Assembly: GCA_020161065.1 (NCBI GenBank)
Contig: JAIUPH010000019.1
Coordinates: 81,733 to 145,732, forward strand
Direction: 5' to 3'
DNA: 64,000 bases
DNA from: Pseudomonadota bacterium
GTDB lineage: Bacteria > Pseudomonadota > Gammaproteobacteria > Burkholderiales > Burkholderiaceae_C
Below are positions 17,108 to 24,214 of the stretch, in pieces. Positions within the stretch are counted from its first letter, which is position 1. Each line of letters begins with the position of its first letter. Below the pieces are notes generated by a model. The model had not been told where the DNA came from, ran no database searches, and saw only the letters and a program-made list of their open reading frames with translations. The position numbers and the translations under genes are program-made.

Positions 17108-17782
17108 ATGGCAACCCCCGACTTCACCAAGATGGTCCCCGGCTTCGACTTCCTGCAAGGCTTGATGAAAGGCGCCGGCTCGGCGATGCCCAGCATGAGC
17201 CAGTGGATCGCGCCGACGCTGGACGCCGAGGAAGTCGACAAGCGCATCCAGGAGCTGCGCACCGTGCAGTTCTGGCTGGAGCAGAACGCCAAGATGCTGG
17301 GCGCCACCATCCAGGCGCTGGAGGTGCAGCGCATGTCGCTGGCCACGCTGCAGGCGCTGAACCTGCCGATGAGCGACCTGCGCGATTCGCTCAAGCTCGG
17401 CGCGCGCAAGCCCGCCGCGCCGCCGCCACCGCCGCCGGCACCCCCGAAAGCCGAGGCGCCCGCCCCGGCGCCGCGCGCCGCGCGCAAGAAGGCCGAAGAC
17501 GACGACGAGGCCGAAGCCGCGCCACCGGCCGCCGCCGCCGGCATGGTCGACCCGCTGCAGTGGTGGGGCGCGCTGACGCGCCAGTTCACCGAGCTGGCCG
17601 CCAACGCGGTGAAGGACACGCCGGCCGAGGCCGTGACGCAGATGGCCGGCGCCGCCTTCAAGCAGGCGGTGCAGCCGATGGCCAGCGCCGCCGGCGCGGT
17701 GGTCAAGGCCGTCAAGGCGCCGGTGGCGCGCCGCGCCGCCGTAGCACCCAAGCCGGCGGCCAAGACCCGCGCGCGCCGATGA
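17108..17782 (+). CDS. phaM: PhaM-type polyhydroxyalkanoate granule-associated protein
   Basis: The 224-residue protein has the PhaM-family N-terminal region (APTLDAEEVDKRIQELRTVQ, then a conserved QALEVQR segment near residue 75). A Pro/Ala-rich and acidic linker follows, and the C-terminal tail is rich in Lys, Arg, Ala and Pro. In Ralstonia, PhaM binds the PHA synthase and granules through its N-terminal part and nucleoid DNA through its basic tail, helping to distribute granules at division. The same two-part layout is seen here. It starts at ATG 17108 and ends 7 bases before the FIST gene. No PHA synthase gene is in the window. Confidence 0.85.
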   Translation: MATPDFTKMVPGFDFLQGLMKGAGSAMPSMSQWIAPTLDAEEVDKRIQELRTVQFWLEQNAKMLGATIQALEVQRMSLATLQALNLPMSDLRDSLKLGARKPAAPPPPPPAPPKAEAPAPAPRAARKKAEDDDEAEAAPPAAAAGMVDPLQWWGALTRQFTELAANAVKDTPAEAVTQMAGAAFKQAVQPMASAAGAVVKAVKAPVARRAAVAPKPAAKTRARR

Positions 17783-17789
17783 CGCGGCG

Positions 17790-18941
17790 ATGAGCGCCTT
17801 CGCCGCCGGCCACGCCACCCATCCCGACTGGCGGATGGCGCTGGCCCTGGCCGCGGCGCAGGTCGACGCCCAGCGCCCGCGGCCGCCGCAGCCGCCGTGG
17901 CGGCTGGGGCTGGTGTACTTCACCGACGCCTACGCGCCGCACGCCAAGCCGCTGCTGGCCGAGCTGCAGCAGCGCTGGCCCGGCGTCGCCTGGGCCGGCT
18001 GCGTGGGCGTGGGCGTGGCCGCCACCGGCGTGGAATACATCGACGAGCCGGCGCTGGTGCTGCTGCTGTGCGGCCTGCCGCCGCAGGCCTTCGAGGTGTT
18101 CTCCGGCGCGCGGCCGCTGTCGCGCATCAAGCCCTTCACGGCGCTGGTGCACGCCGATTCCGGCACGCCCGACATCGGCGAGCTGATCGTCGAGATGAGC
18201 GAGCGCACGCACAGCGGCTACCTGTTCGGCGGCCTGGCGGCGTCGCGCGCCGGCGTGCTGACGGTGGCCGACGGCGTCTGGCAGGGCGGGCTCTCGGGCG
18301 TGGCTTTCGCGGCCGATCTGCCGCTCGTTTCGCGCGTGACGCAGGGCTGCCAGCCGGTCGGCCCCACGCGCACCATCACCGCCTGCCAGGACCACGTGGT
18401 GCTGGCGCTCGACGGCGAGCCGGCGCTGCCGCTGCTGCTGCGCGACCTCGGCCTGCGCGAAGGCGAGCTGGGCCGCGACCATCGCGGCGCGCTGCCACGG
18501 CTGCGCGCCACGCTGGCCGGCCTGGTCGATGCCGACGACGCCGCGCTCGACCGCGGCGGCCGCTTCGGCGCCGACGTGCGCGTGCGCCACCTCGTCGGCC
18601 TGGACCCAGGGCGCCGGGCGGTGGCGCTGGCCGAGCGCGTGCAGCCCGGCATGCAGCTGGCGTTCTGCGGCCGCGACGTGCAGGCCGCACGGCGCGACCT
18701 GGTGCGCATCTGCAGCGAGATCCGCGACGAGCTCGACGGCCGCCCGATGCGCGGCGCCGTCTACGTCAGCTGCGCCGTCCGCGGCGGGCCGCACTTCGGC
18801 GCGCCGTCGGCCGAGTTGCAGATCGTGCAGCACGCGCTGGGCGAGGTGCCGCTGGCCGGCTTCTTCGCCGGCGGCGAGATCGCCCACCGCCACCTCTACG
18901 GCTACACCGGCGTGCTGACGGTGTTCGCCGCCGACCATTGA
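17790..18941 (+). CDS. FIST-domain sensory protein
   Basis: The 383-residue protein matches the FIST N and FIST C layout. The N-terminal half has LGLVYFTDAYAPHAKPLL and a glycine-rich AGCVGVGVAATGVEY. The C-terminal half has GAVYVSCAVRGGPHFG and ends GEIAHRHLYGYTGVLTVF, a typical FIST C ending. FIST domains are thought to bind small ligands, possibly amino acids, usually fused to signalling domains; here the domain stands alone and no output domain is present. It is soluble with no signal peptide. It lies 7 bases after phaM and 4 bases before a Nudix gene, so it is probably co-transcribed with both. Confidence 0.87.
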   Translation: MSAFAAGHATHPDWRMALALAAAQVDAQRPRPPQPPWRLGLVYFTDAYAPHAKPLLAELQQRWPGVAWAGCVGVGVAATGVEYIDEPALVLLLCGLPPQAFEVFSGARPLSRIKPFTALVHADSGTPDIGELIVEMSERTHSGYLFGGLAASRAGVLTVADGVWQGGLSGVAFAADLPLVSRVTQGCQPVGPTRTITACQDHVVLALDGEPALPLLLRDLGLREGELGRDHRGALPRLRATLAGLVDADDAALDRGGRFGADVRVRHLVGLDPGRRAVALAERVQPGMQLAFCGRDVQAARRDLVRICSEIRDELDGRPMRGAVYVSCAVRGGPHFGAPSAELQIVQHALGEVPLAGFFAGGEIAHRHLYGYTGVLTVFAADH

Positions 18942-18945
18942 GGTT

Positions 18946-19812
18946 ATGAGCGGCGCGCCGCCGGACTGGCCCGCGCTGGCCGCCGCAGCGCAGCGGCGCG
19001 TGCCGCGGCTGCCGTTCGTCATCGACGGCATCGAGGTCGGCTCGGTCGCCGTCGAGCACCTGGGCGCGCTGCAGGCCTTCGCGCCGCGGCCGCTGCGCAT
19101 CGAACCGGCGCGCGTGCGGCTGGACGTGCCGGCCGCGGCGCGCGACGCGGCGCTCGCCGACATTCACCAGCGCCTGCGCGCGCAAGGCCTGATCAAGGCC
19201 TGGCGCGACGAGACCTACCCGCTGCCCGACCCGGCCAGCGGGCGCGTGCTGGCGCACATCGAACGCGCGGCCTCGCGCTTCTGGGGCACGCTGACCTTCG
19301 GCGCCCACGCCAACGGCTGGGTGGCCGGCGCCGATGGCCGCCCGGCGCGGCTGTGGATCGCGCAGCGCGCCTTCGACAAGGCCACCGACCCCGGCGCCTT
19401 CGACAACCTGGTGGGCGGCGGCGTGCCGGCCGATCAAAGCCCGTTCGAGACGCTGCTGCGCGAAGGCTGGGAGGAAGCCGGCCTGGCCGCCGCGGTGATG
19501 CGCCGCGCCAGCGCCGGCCGCGTGGTGCGGCTGCTGCGCGACATCCCCGAAGGCCTGCAGCACGAACGGCTGCACGTCTACGACCTGCGGCTCGACGCCG
19601 CCGAAACCCCCGTCAACCAGGACGGCGAAGTGCACGCCTTCCGCTGCCTGCCCATCGCCGAGGCCTTGGCGCTGGCCGCCGGCGCGACGATGACGGTCGA
19701 CGCCGCGCTGGTGACGCTGGACTTCGCGCTGCGCCACCGGCTGCTGGCCGACGACGCCGCCGCCGCGCTGGCCGCGCGCAGCGCTGCGCTATGGGCACCA
19801 GCAACCGCGTGA
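18946..19812 (+). CDS. Nudix hydrolase with N-terminal DUF4743 domain
   Basis: The 288-residue protein has an N-terminal DUF4743-like region and a C-terminal Nudix fold. The Nudix box begins GGGVPADQSPFETLLREG and continues WEEAGL (about 162-185), with all catalytic glutamates present. Proteins of this architecture resemble fungal Tnr3-type enzymes, some of which hydrolyse thiamine diphosphate analogues; substrate specificity here is inferred only from that similarity. It begins 4 bases after the FIST stop. Its last 22 bases overlap the start of the cytochrome b561 gene in another frame. Confidence 0.9.
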   Translation: MSGAPPDWPALAAAAQRRVPRLPFVIDGIEVGSVAVEHLGALQAFAPRPLRIEPARVRLDVPAAARDAALADIHQRLRAQGLIKAWRDETYPLPDPASGRVLAHIERAASRFWGTLTFGAHANGWVAGADGRPARLWIAQRAFDKATDPGAFDNLVGGGVPADQSPFETLLREGWEEAGLAAAVMRRASAGRVVRLLRDIPEGLQHERLHVYDLRLDAAETPVNQDGEVHAFRCLPIAEALALAAGATMTVDAALVTLDFALRHRLLADDAAAALAARSAALWAPATA

Positions 19813-20351
19813 AAGCCACGCCGCCGGCGCGCTACACGGCCACCGCGATCGCCTTGCACTGGGTGGTGGCCGCGCTGCTGGTGGCCGGCATCGGCATCGG
19901 CCTGGTGATGACCGGGCTGCCCAACGGCATCACCAAGCTCAAGCTCTACAACTGGCACAAGTGGCTGGGCGCCAGCGTGCTGGCGCTGACGCTGCTGCGC
20001 CTGGCCTGGCGCCTGGGCCACGCGCCACCGCCGCTGCCGCCGATGGCGGCCTGGCAGCGCCGCGCGGCGGCCACGCTGCAGGCGGCGCTGTACGCGCTGT
20101 GCCTGGCGGTGCCGCTGCTCGGCTGGGCCTACAGCTCGGCGCTCGGCTTCCCGCTGGTGTGGCTGGGCGTGCTGCCGCTGCCCGACTGGGTGCCGCAAGA
20201 CCGCGCGCTGGCGCAGGCCATCAAGCCCTGGCACGCGGCCGGCGCCTGGCTGCTGGTGCTGCTGGCCGGCGGCCACGTGGCGGCCGCGCTCAAGCACCAG
20301 TGGCTGGACCGCGACGGCCTGCTGCGCCGCATGGCACCATGGCGCCGATGA
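19791..20351 (+). CDS. Cytochrome b561 family protein
   Basis: The 186-residue protein has four membrane segments. Histidines sit in the positions expected for two b-type haems: IALHWVV, YNWHKWLG, KPWHAAGAW and GGHVAAALKH. This family carries electrons across the inner membrane, often between quinol and a periplasmic partner. ATG 19791 overlaps the Nudix gene by 22 bases, and the stop overlaps the next ATG (ATGA at 20348). It is followed directly by three YceI genes. A b561 next to yceI is a recurring pair in proteobacteria, usually read as a membrane redox protein with a periplasmic isoprenoid-binding partner. Confidence 0.9.
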   Translation: MGTSNRVKATPPARYTATAIALHWVVAALLVAGIGIGLVMTGLPNGITKLKLYNWHKWLGASVLALTLLRLAWRLGHAPPPLPPMAAWQRRAAATLQAALYALCLAVPLLGWAYSSALGFPLVWLGVLPLPDWVPQDRALAQAIKPWHAAGAWLLVLLAGGHVAAALKHQWLDRDGLLRRMAPWRR

Positions 20352-20914
20352 AAGCCGCGCCCGCGCTCCTCGCCTGGCTGCTGGCCGCGGCGTGCGCGCC
20401 GGCCGCCGCGCAGACGGTGGTGCCCGCCGGCAGCGAGATCCGTTTCGTCTCCAAGCAGATGGGCGTGCCGGTGGAAGGCCGCTTCGAGCGCTGGCAGGCC
20501 GAGCTGCAGTTCGATCCGGCGCAGCCGCAGGCGGCGCGCGTGGCGATCACCATCGACACCCGCAGCATCGCCTTCGGCGCCGCCGAGACCGAGGCCGAAG
20601 CGGCCAAGCCGGCGTGGTTCGACAGCGCGCGCTTCGCGCAGGCGCAGTTCCGCGCCAGCGGCGTCAAGGCCCTGGGCGCCGGCCGCTACGAGGTGGCCGG
20701 CAGCCTGACGCTGAAGGGCCAGACGCGCGAGCTGCAGCTGCCGGTGACGCTGGCCGCCGGCCCGGCGCCGGGCCAGGCCACGGCCAGCGGCAGCTTCACG
20801 CTCAAGCGCATGGACTTCAAGCTGGGCGAAGGCGAATGGGCCGACCTCTCGGTGGTGGCCAACGAGGTGCAGGTGCGCTTCAAGCTGCTGCTGGCGGGCG
20901 TGAAGCTGCCGTGA
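20348..20914 (+). CDS. YceI family periplasmic lipid-binding-like protein, first copy
   Basis: The 188-residue protein has a signal peptide ending near APAAAQT. The YceI fold follows, with IRFVSKQMGVPVEGRFERW, DTRSIAFG and RFKLLLAGVKLP. YceI proteins are beta-barrel lipocalin-like proteins that bind isoprenoid quinone-type lipids. ATG 20348 is preferred because it overlaps the b561 stop as ATGA; an ATG at 20339 would add three residues. It is one of three different YceI proteins in a row; the copies are diverged, so each may bind a different ligand. Confidence 0.9.
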   Translation: MKAAPALLAWLLAAACAPAAAQTVVPAGSEIRFVSKQMGVPVEGRFERWQAELQFDPAQPQAARVAITIDTRSIAFGAAETEAEAAKPAWFDSARFAQAQFRASGVKALGAGRYEVAGSLTLKGQTRELQLPVTLAAGPAPGQATASGSFTLKRMDFKLGEGEWADLSVVANEVQVRFKLLLAGVKLP

Positions 20915-21525
20915 TGGCGCGCCCGGCGGTGGCCGCGCTGCTGCTGGTGCTTGCCACCGCCGCGCCGGCCATCGCCGCCCCGCAGGACTACCAGCTCACG
21001 CCGACGCACAGCTTCGTGCACTTCGAGTGGTCGCACCGCGGCTTGAGCACGCTCAGCGGCCGCTTCGACGTGGTGCGCGGCCAGCTGCGCATGGACCGCG
21101 CGGCGCGCAGCGGCGGCGGGCTCGTCACGATCCGGCTCGACCGCGTGAACACCGGCCGCCCGGCGCTCGACGCGGCGCTGCGCCAGGCGCTGGACGCCGA
21201 TGGCGGCGAGGCGCCGTCGACCTTCCGCATCGACGGCTTGCGCTTCGCCGGCGACGCGCCGGCGGCCGCGCAAGGCCACTGGTCGTGGCGCGGCCGCGAG
21301 CTGGACCTGACGTTGCAAGCCGTTCACTTCAACTGTTATCTCAACCCGCTGCTGCGGCGCGAGGTCTGCGGCGGCGACTTCGAAGCGACGGTCGACCCGG
21401 CCGCCATCGGCGTGGCGCTGCCGGCAAGCTTCGGGCTGCAAGGGCCGATCCGCCTGCGCGTGCAGGTGGAGGCCATCCGGCAGGAGCCGGGCGAGCCGCA
21501 GGAGCCGCAGGAGGCTGGCTCGTGA
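20914..21525 (+). CDS. YceI family protein, second copy
   Basis: The 203-residue protein has a signal peptide (LLLVLATAAPAIAAP) and a YceI fold beginning YQLTPTHSFVHFEWSHRGLS. Unlike the first copy it contains two cysteines in a NCYLNPLLRREVCGGDF segment, a feature shared with the third copy (ACLND...RRCGGDFEG), where they could form a disulfide in the periplasm. The ATG at 20914 overlaps the preceding TGA by one base. The C-terminal tail is rich in Glu, Pro and Gln. Confidence 0.88.
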   Translation: MARPAVAALLLVLATAAPAIAAPQDYQLTPTHSFVHFEWSHRGLSTLSGRFDVVRGQLRMDRAARSGGGLVTIRLDRVNTGRPALDAALRQALDADGGEAPSTFRIDGLRFAGDAPAAAQGHWSWRGRELDLTLQAVHFNCYLNPLLRREVCGGDFEATVDPAAIGVALPASFGLQGPIRLRVQVEAIRQEPGEPQEPQEAGS

Positions 21526-22145
21526 GGCGAACGCTGGCCGCCGCAGTGGCTGCACTCACGCCACTCGCCGCGCTGCCGCTGGCCGCCGCGGCCGCGCCGC
21601 AGCTCTTCGACCTCGACCCCGAGCAGACCTTCGTGCAGTTCGAGGTGCGGCACTTCGGCGCTTCCACGCTGCGCGGGCGCATCGGTCCGATCCGCGGCGA
21701 GGTGATGCTCGACGCCGAGGCCGGCCGCGGCCGCCTGGGGCTGGTGATCGACCTGCGCACGCTCGACACCGGGCTCAAGCTGCTCGACGCGCGCTTGCGC
21801 CAGGCCGACCTGCTGGACGTGGCCGGCCAGCCCGCGGCCTACTTCGTCGCCGAGCGCTTCCGCTTCGAGCAGGGCCGGCCGGTGGAAGTGACCGGCGAGT
21901 TCACGCTGCGCGGCACCGGCGTGGCGCTGACGCTGCGCGCGCTGCGCTTCGCCTGCCTGAATGACGCGATCGATGCGATCAACGCGAGTGCTACGGGCGA
22001 TGCAGGCCGGCGCCGCTGCGGCGGCGACTTCGAAGGCGAGGTGTCGCGCAGCGCCTTCGGCGCCAGCTTCGGCGTGCCGCTGGTGGCCGACCGCGTGCGC
22101 CTGCGGGTGCAGGTGGAAGCGCTGCAGCGGCCGCAGCCCAGGTAA
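21522..22145 (+). CDS. YceI family protein, third copy
   Basis: The 207-residue protein begins with GTG 21522, overlapping the previous stop as GTGA, with AGGAGG about 9 bases upstream. A signal peptide (LAALPLAAAAAPQ) precedes a YceI domain with DPEQTFVQFEVRHFGASTLR. It shares the two-cysteine pattern and the CGGDFE segment with the second copy, so these two are closer to each other than to the first. It is the last gene of the plus-strand run that begins with the FAH gene. The gap to the TRAP operon is 105 bases. Confidence 0.88.
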   Translation: MRRTLAAAVAALTPLAALPLAAAAAPQLFDLDPEQTFVQFEVRHFGASTLRGRIGPIRGEVMLDAEAGRGRLGLVIDLRTLDTGLKLLDARLRQADLLDVAGQPAAYFVAERFRFEQGRPVEVTGEFTLRGTGVALTLRALRFACLNDAIDAINASATGDAGRRRCGGDFEGEVSRSAFGASFGVPLVADRVRLRVQVEALQRPQPR

Positions 22146-22250
22146 GCCCCCATTGCGGCGACGCGGCCTTCGCGTCGATAGTCGCGCGGCTTTTCCGGCC
22201 GCCGCGCGCACGACGGCGGCCGATCAAAACCACCTCCGGAGACACCAGCC

Positions 22251-23366
22251 ATGACCACCGATTCGAAGCCGGCGCCGCAGCGCCGCCGATTCCTGCGCAG
22301 CGGCGCCGCCGCCGGCGTGGGCGCGATGGCCGCGCCGATGATTGCCGTCGCGCAGTCGACCGTCAGCTTCCGCTTTCAGAGCACCTGGCCGGCCAAGGAC
22401 ATCTTCCACGAGTACGCGCAAGACTTCGCCAAGAAGGTCAACGACATGGCCGGCAACCGGCTGAAGATCGAGGTGCTGCCCGCCGGCGCCGTGGTGCCGG
22501 CCTTCCAGCTGCTGGACGCGGTGAACAAGGGCACGCTCGACGGCGGCCACGGCGTGGTGGCCTACCACTACGGCAAGAACTCGGCGCTGGCGCTGTGGGG
22601 CAGCGGCCCGGGCTACGGCATGGACCCCAACATGCTGCTGTCGTGGCACTACTACGGCGACGGCGAGAAGCTGCTGCAGGAGATCTACAAGGCCACCAAC
22701 ATGGACGTGGTCTCGTTCCTGTACGGCCCGATGCCGACGCAGCCCTTCGGCTGGTTCAAGAAGCCGGTGGCCAACCTGGAGCAGATGAAGGGCATCAAGT
22801 TCCGCACCGTCGGCCTGGCGGTGGACATCTACACCGAGCAGGGCGCCGCGGTGAACCCGCTGCCCGGCGGCGAGATCGTCGCCGCGCTCGACCGCGGGCT
22901 GATCGACGCGGCCGAGTTCAACAACGCCAGCTCCGACCGCGTGCTGGGCTTCCCCGACGTGGCCAAGAACTGCATGCTGCAAAGCTTCCACCAGAGCACC
23001 GAGCAGTTCGAGATCCTGTTCAACAAGGCCAAGTACAACGCGCTGGCGCCCGACCTGAAGAAGATCATCGACTACGCGGTGGAAGCCGCCAGCGCCGACA
23101 TGAGCTGGAAGGCGATCGACCGCAACAGCAAGGACTACATCGAGCTGAAGAAGGCCGGCATCAACTTCTTCAAGACGCCCGACGCCATCCTGCGCAACCA
23201 GCTCGACGTGTGGGACAAGGTGTGCACGAAGAAGAGCGCCGAGAACCCGCTGTTCAAGAAGGTGCTCGACAGCCAGAAGGCCTTTGCCCAGCGCGCCGGC
23301 GCCTGGCAGAACGACTACCTGGTCGACTTCCGCATGGCCTACAACCACTACTTCGGCCGGAAGTAG
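22251..23366 (+). CDS. TRAP transporter solute-binding protein (DctP/TakP type)
   Basis: The 371-residue protein has a twin-arginine-type signal (QRRRFLRSGAAAG) followed by the DctP fold. It begins VSFRFQSTWPAKDIFHEYAQ written in part as FRFQSTWPAKDIFHE, and includes FRTVGLAVDIYTEQGA and AAEFNNASSDRVLGF. It resembles the TakP/mannonate-type branch that binds organic and keto acids. It works in the periplasm and delivers the ligand to the DctQ/DctM pair encoded next. A purine-rich CCGGAGAC sequence precedes the ATG. The ligand is unknown. Confidence 0.92.
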   Translation: MTTDSKPAPQRRRFLRSGAAAGVGAMAAPMIAVAQSTVSFRFQSTWPAKDIFHEYAQDFAKKVNDMAGNRLKIEVLPAGAVVPAFQLLDAVNKGTLDGGHGVVAYHYGKNSALALWGSGPGYGMDPNMLLSWHYYGDGEKLLQEIYKATNMDVVSFLYGPMPTQPFGWFKKPVANLEQMKGIKFRTVGLAVDIYTEQGAAVNPLPGGEIVAALDRGLIDAAEFNNASSDRVLGFPDVAKNCMLQSFHQSTEQFEILFNKAKYNALAPDLKKIIDYAVEAASADMSWKAIDRNSKDYIELKKAGINFFKTPDAILRNQLDVWDKVCTKKSAENPLFKKVLDSQKAFAQRAGAWQNDYLVDFRMAYNHYFGRK

Positions 23367-23429
23367 GCTCAAGCCTCGCAGCGGCGTCGCGGCTTCGCCG
23401 CTCACCTTCAAGCGGGCACCGCCAGCGGA

Positions 23430-23445
23430 CCGGCAGCGCCGGATC
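23430..23445. repeat. Dispersed 16-base repeat, copy 1 (14 of 16 matching)
   Basis: CCGGCAGCGCCGGATC differs at two bases from CCGGCAAAGCCGGATC at 58710. It lies between the P and Q subunit genes of the TRAP transporter, in a stretch rich in small inverted repeats. Copies also lie at 26287 and 63348. Confidence 0.55.
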
Positions 23446-23473
23446 CGCGGCGCGGGCCTGACGCTCAAGTTCC

Positions 23474-24127
23474 ATGCAACGCATCCTGCACACCGCCGAG
23501 AGCATCAGCACCTGGGTCGGCAAGGCCTTCGCGTGGCTGATCGTCGCGCTGATGCTGCTGGTGGTGGTCGAGGTCTTCAAGCGCTACGCGCTGAACATGC
23601 CCACCGCCTGGGTGTTCGACGCCAGCAACATGCTCTACGGCACGCTGTTCATGATGGCCGGCGCCTACGCGCTGGCGCACGACGCGCACGTGCGCGGCGA
23701 CTTCCTCTACGGCCGCTTCAAGCCGCGCACGCAGGCGGCGCTGGACCTCGTGCTGTACGTGGTGTTCTTCCTGCCCGGCATCGCCGCGCTGACCTGGAGC
23801 GGCTGGACCTATTTCCGCGAATCGTGGGCCATCCACGAGACCACCTTCAACGCCACGCCGCTGCCGATCTACCCCTTCAAGTTCATGATCCCGCTGGCCG
23901 GCGCGCTGGTGCTGATGCAAGGCCTGTCGGAGATGCTGCGCTGCGTGCTGTGCCTGCGCACCGGCGTCTGGGCCGAGCGGCTGAAGGACGCCGAGGAGAT
24001 CGACGTCGTCGAGCAGCAGCTTGCCTCCAGCGAGCACGTCGACGACGAGGCGCGCCGCCAGGCGATCGAGCGCGCCAAATCCATCGACGACGACGCGCGC
24101 CAGCGCAGCGCGGGAGGAACGTCGTGA
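23474..24127 (+). CDS. TRAP transporter small permease (DctQ)
   Basis: The 217-residue inner-membrane protein has four hydrophobic segments, with AWLIVALMLLVVVEVFKRYALN first. The DctQ pattern of an N-terminal helix pair and a short loop is clear. The C-terminal ~50 residues are an added charged tail (EEIDVVEQQLASSEHVDDEA). It lies 107 bases after the solute-binding gene and 87 before the DctM gene. It stabilises the large permease. Confidence 0.9.
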   Translation: MQRILHTAESISTWVGKAFAWLIVALMLLVVVEVFKRYALNMPTAWVFDASNMLYGTLFMMAGAYALAHDAHVRGDFLYGRFKPRTQAALDLVLYVVFFLPGIAALTWSGWTYFRESWAIHETTFNATPLPIYPFKFMIPLAGALVLMQGLSEMLRCVLCLRTGVWAERLKDAEEIDVVEQQLASSEHVDDEARRQAIERAKSIDDDARQRSAGGTS

Positions 24128-24214
24128 GCCGCCGGGCCGAGCGCCGGGCCGCTCCCAAGCCGGCCCGCATCCCCTCGGGGGATCGGCCGATGGACTCATC
24201 GGACGAGGGGCTCC

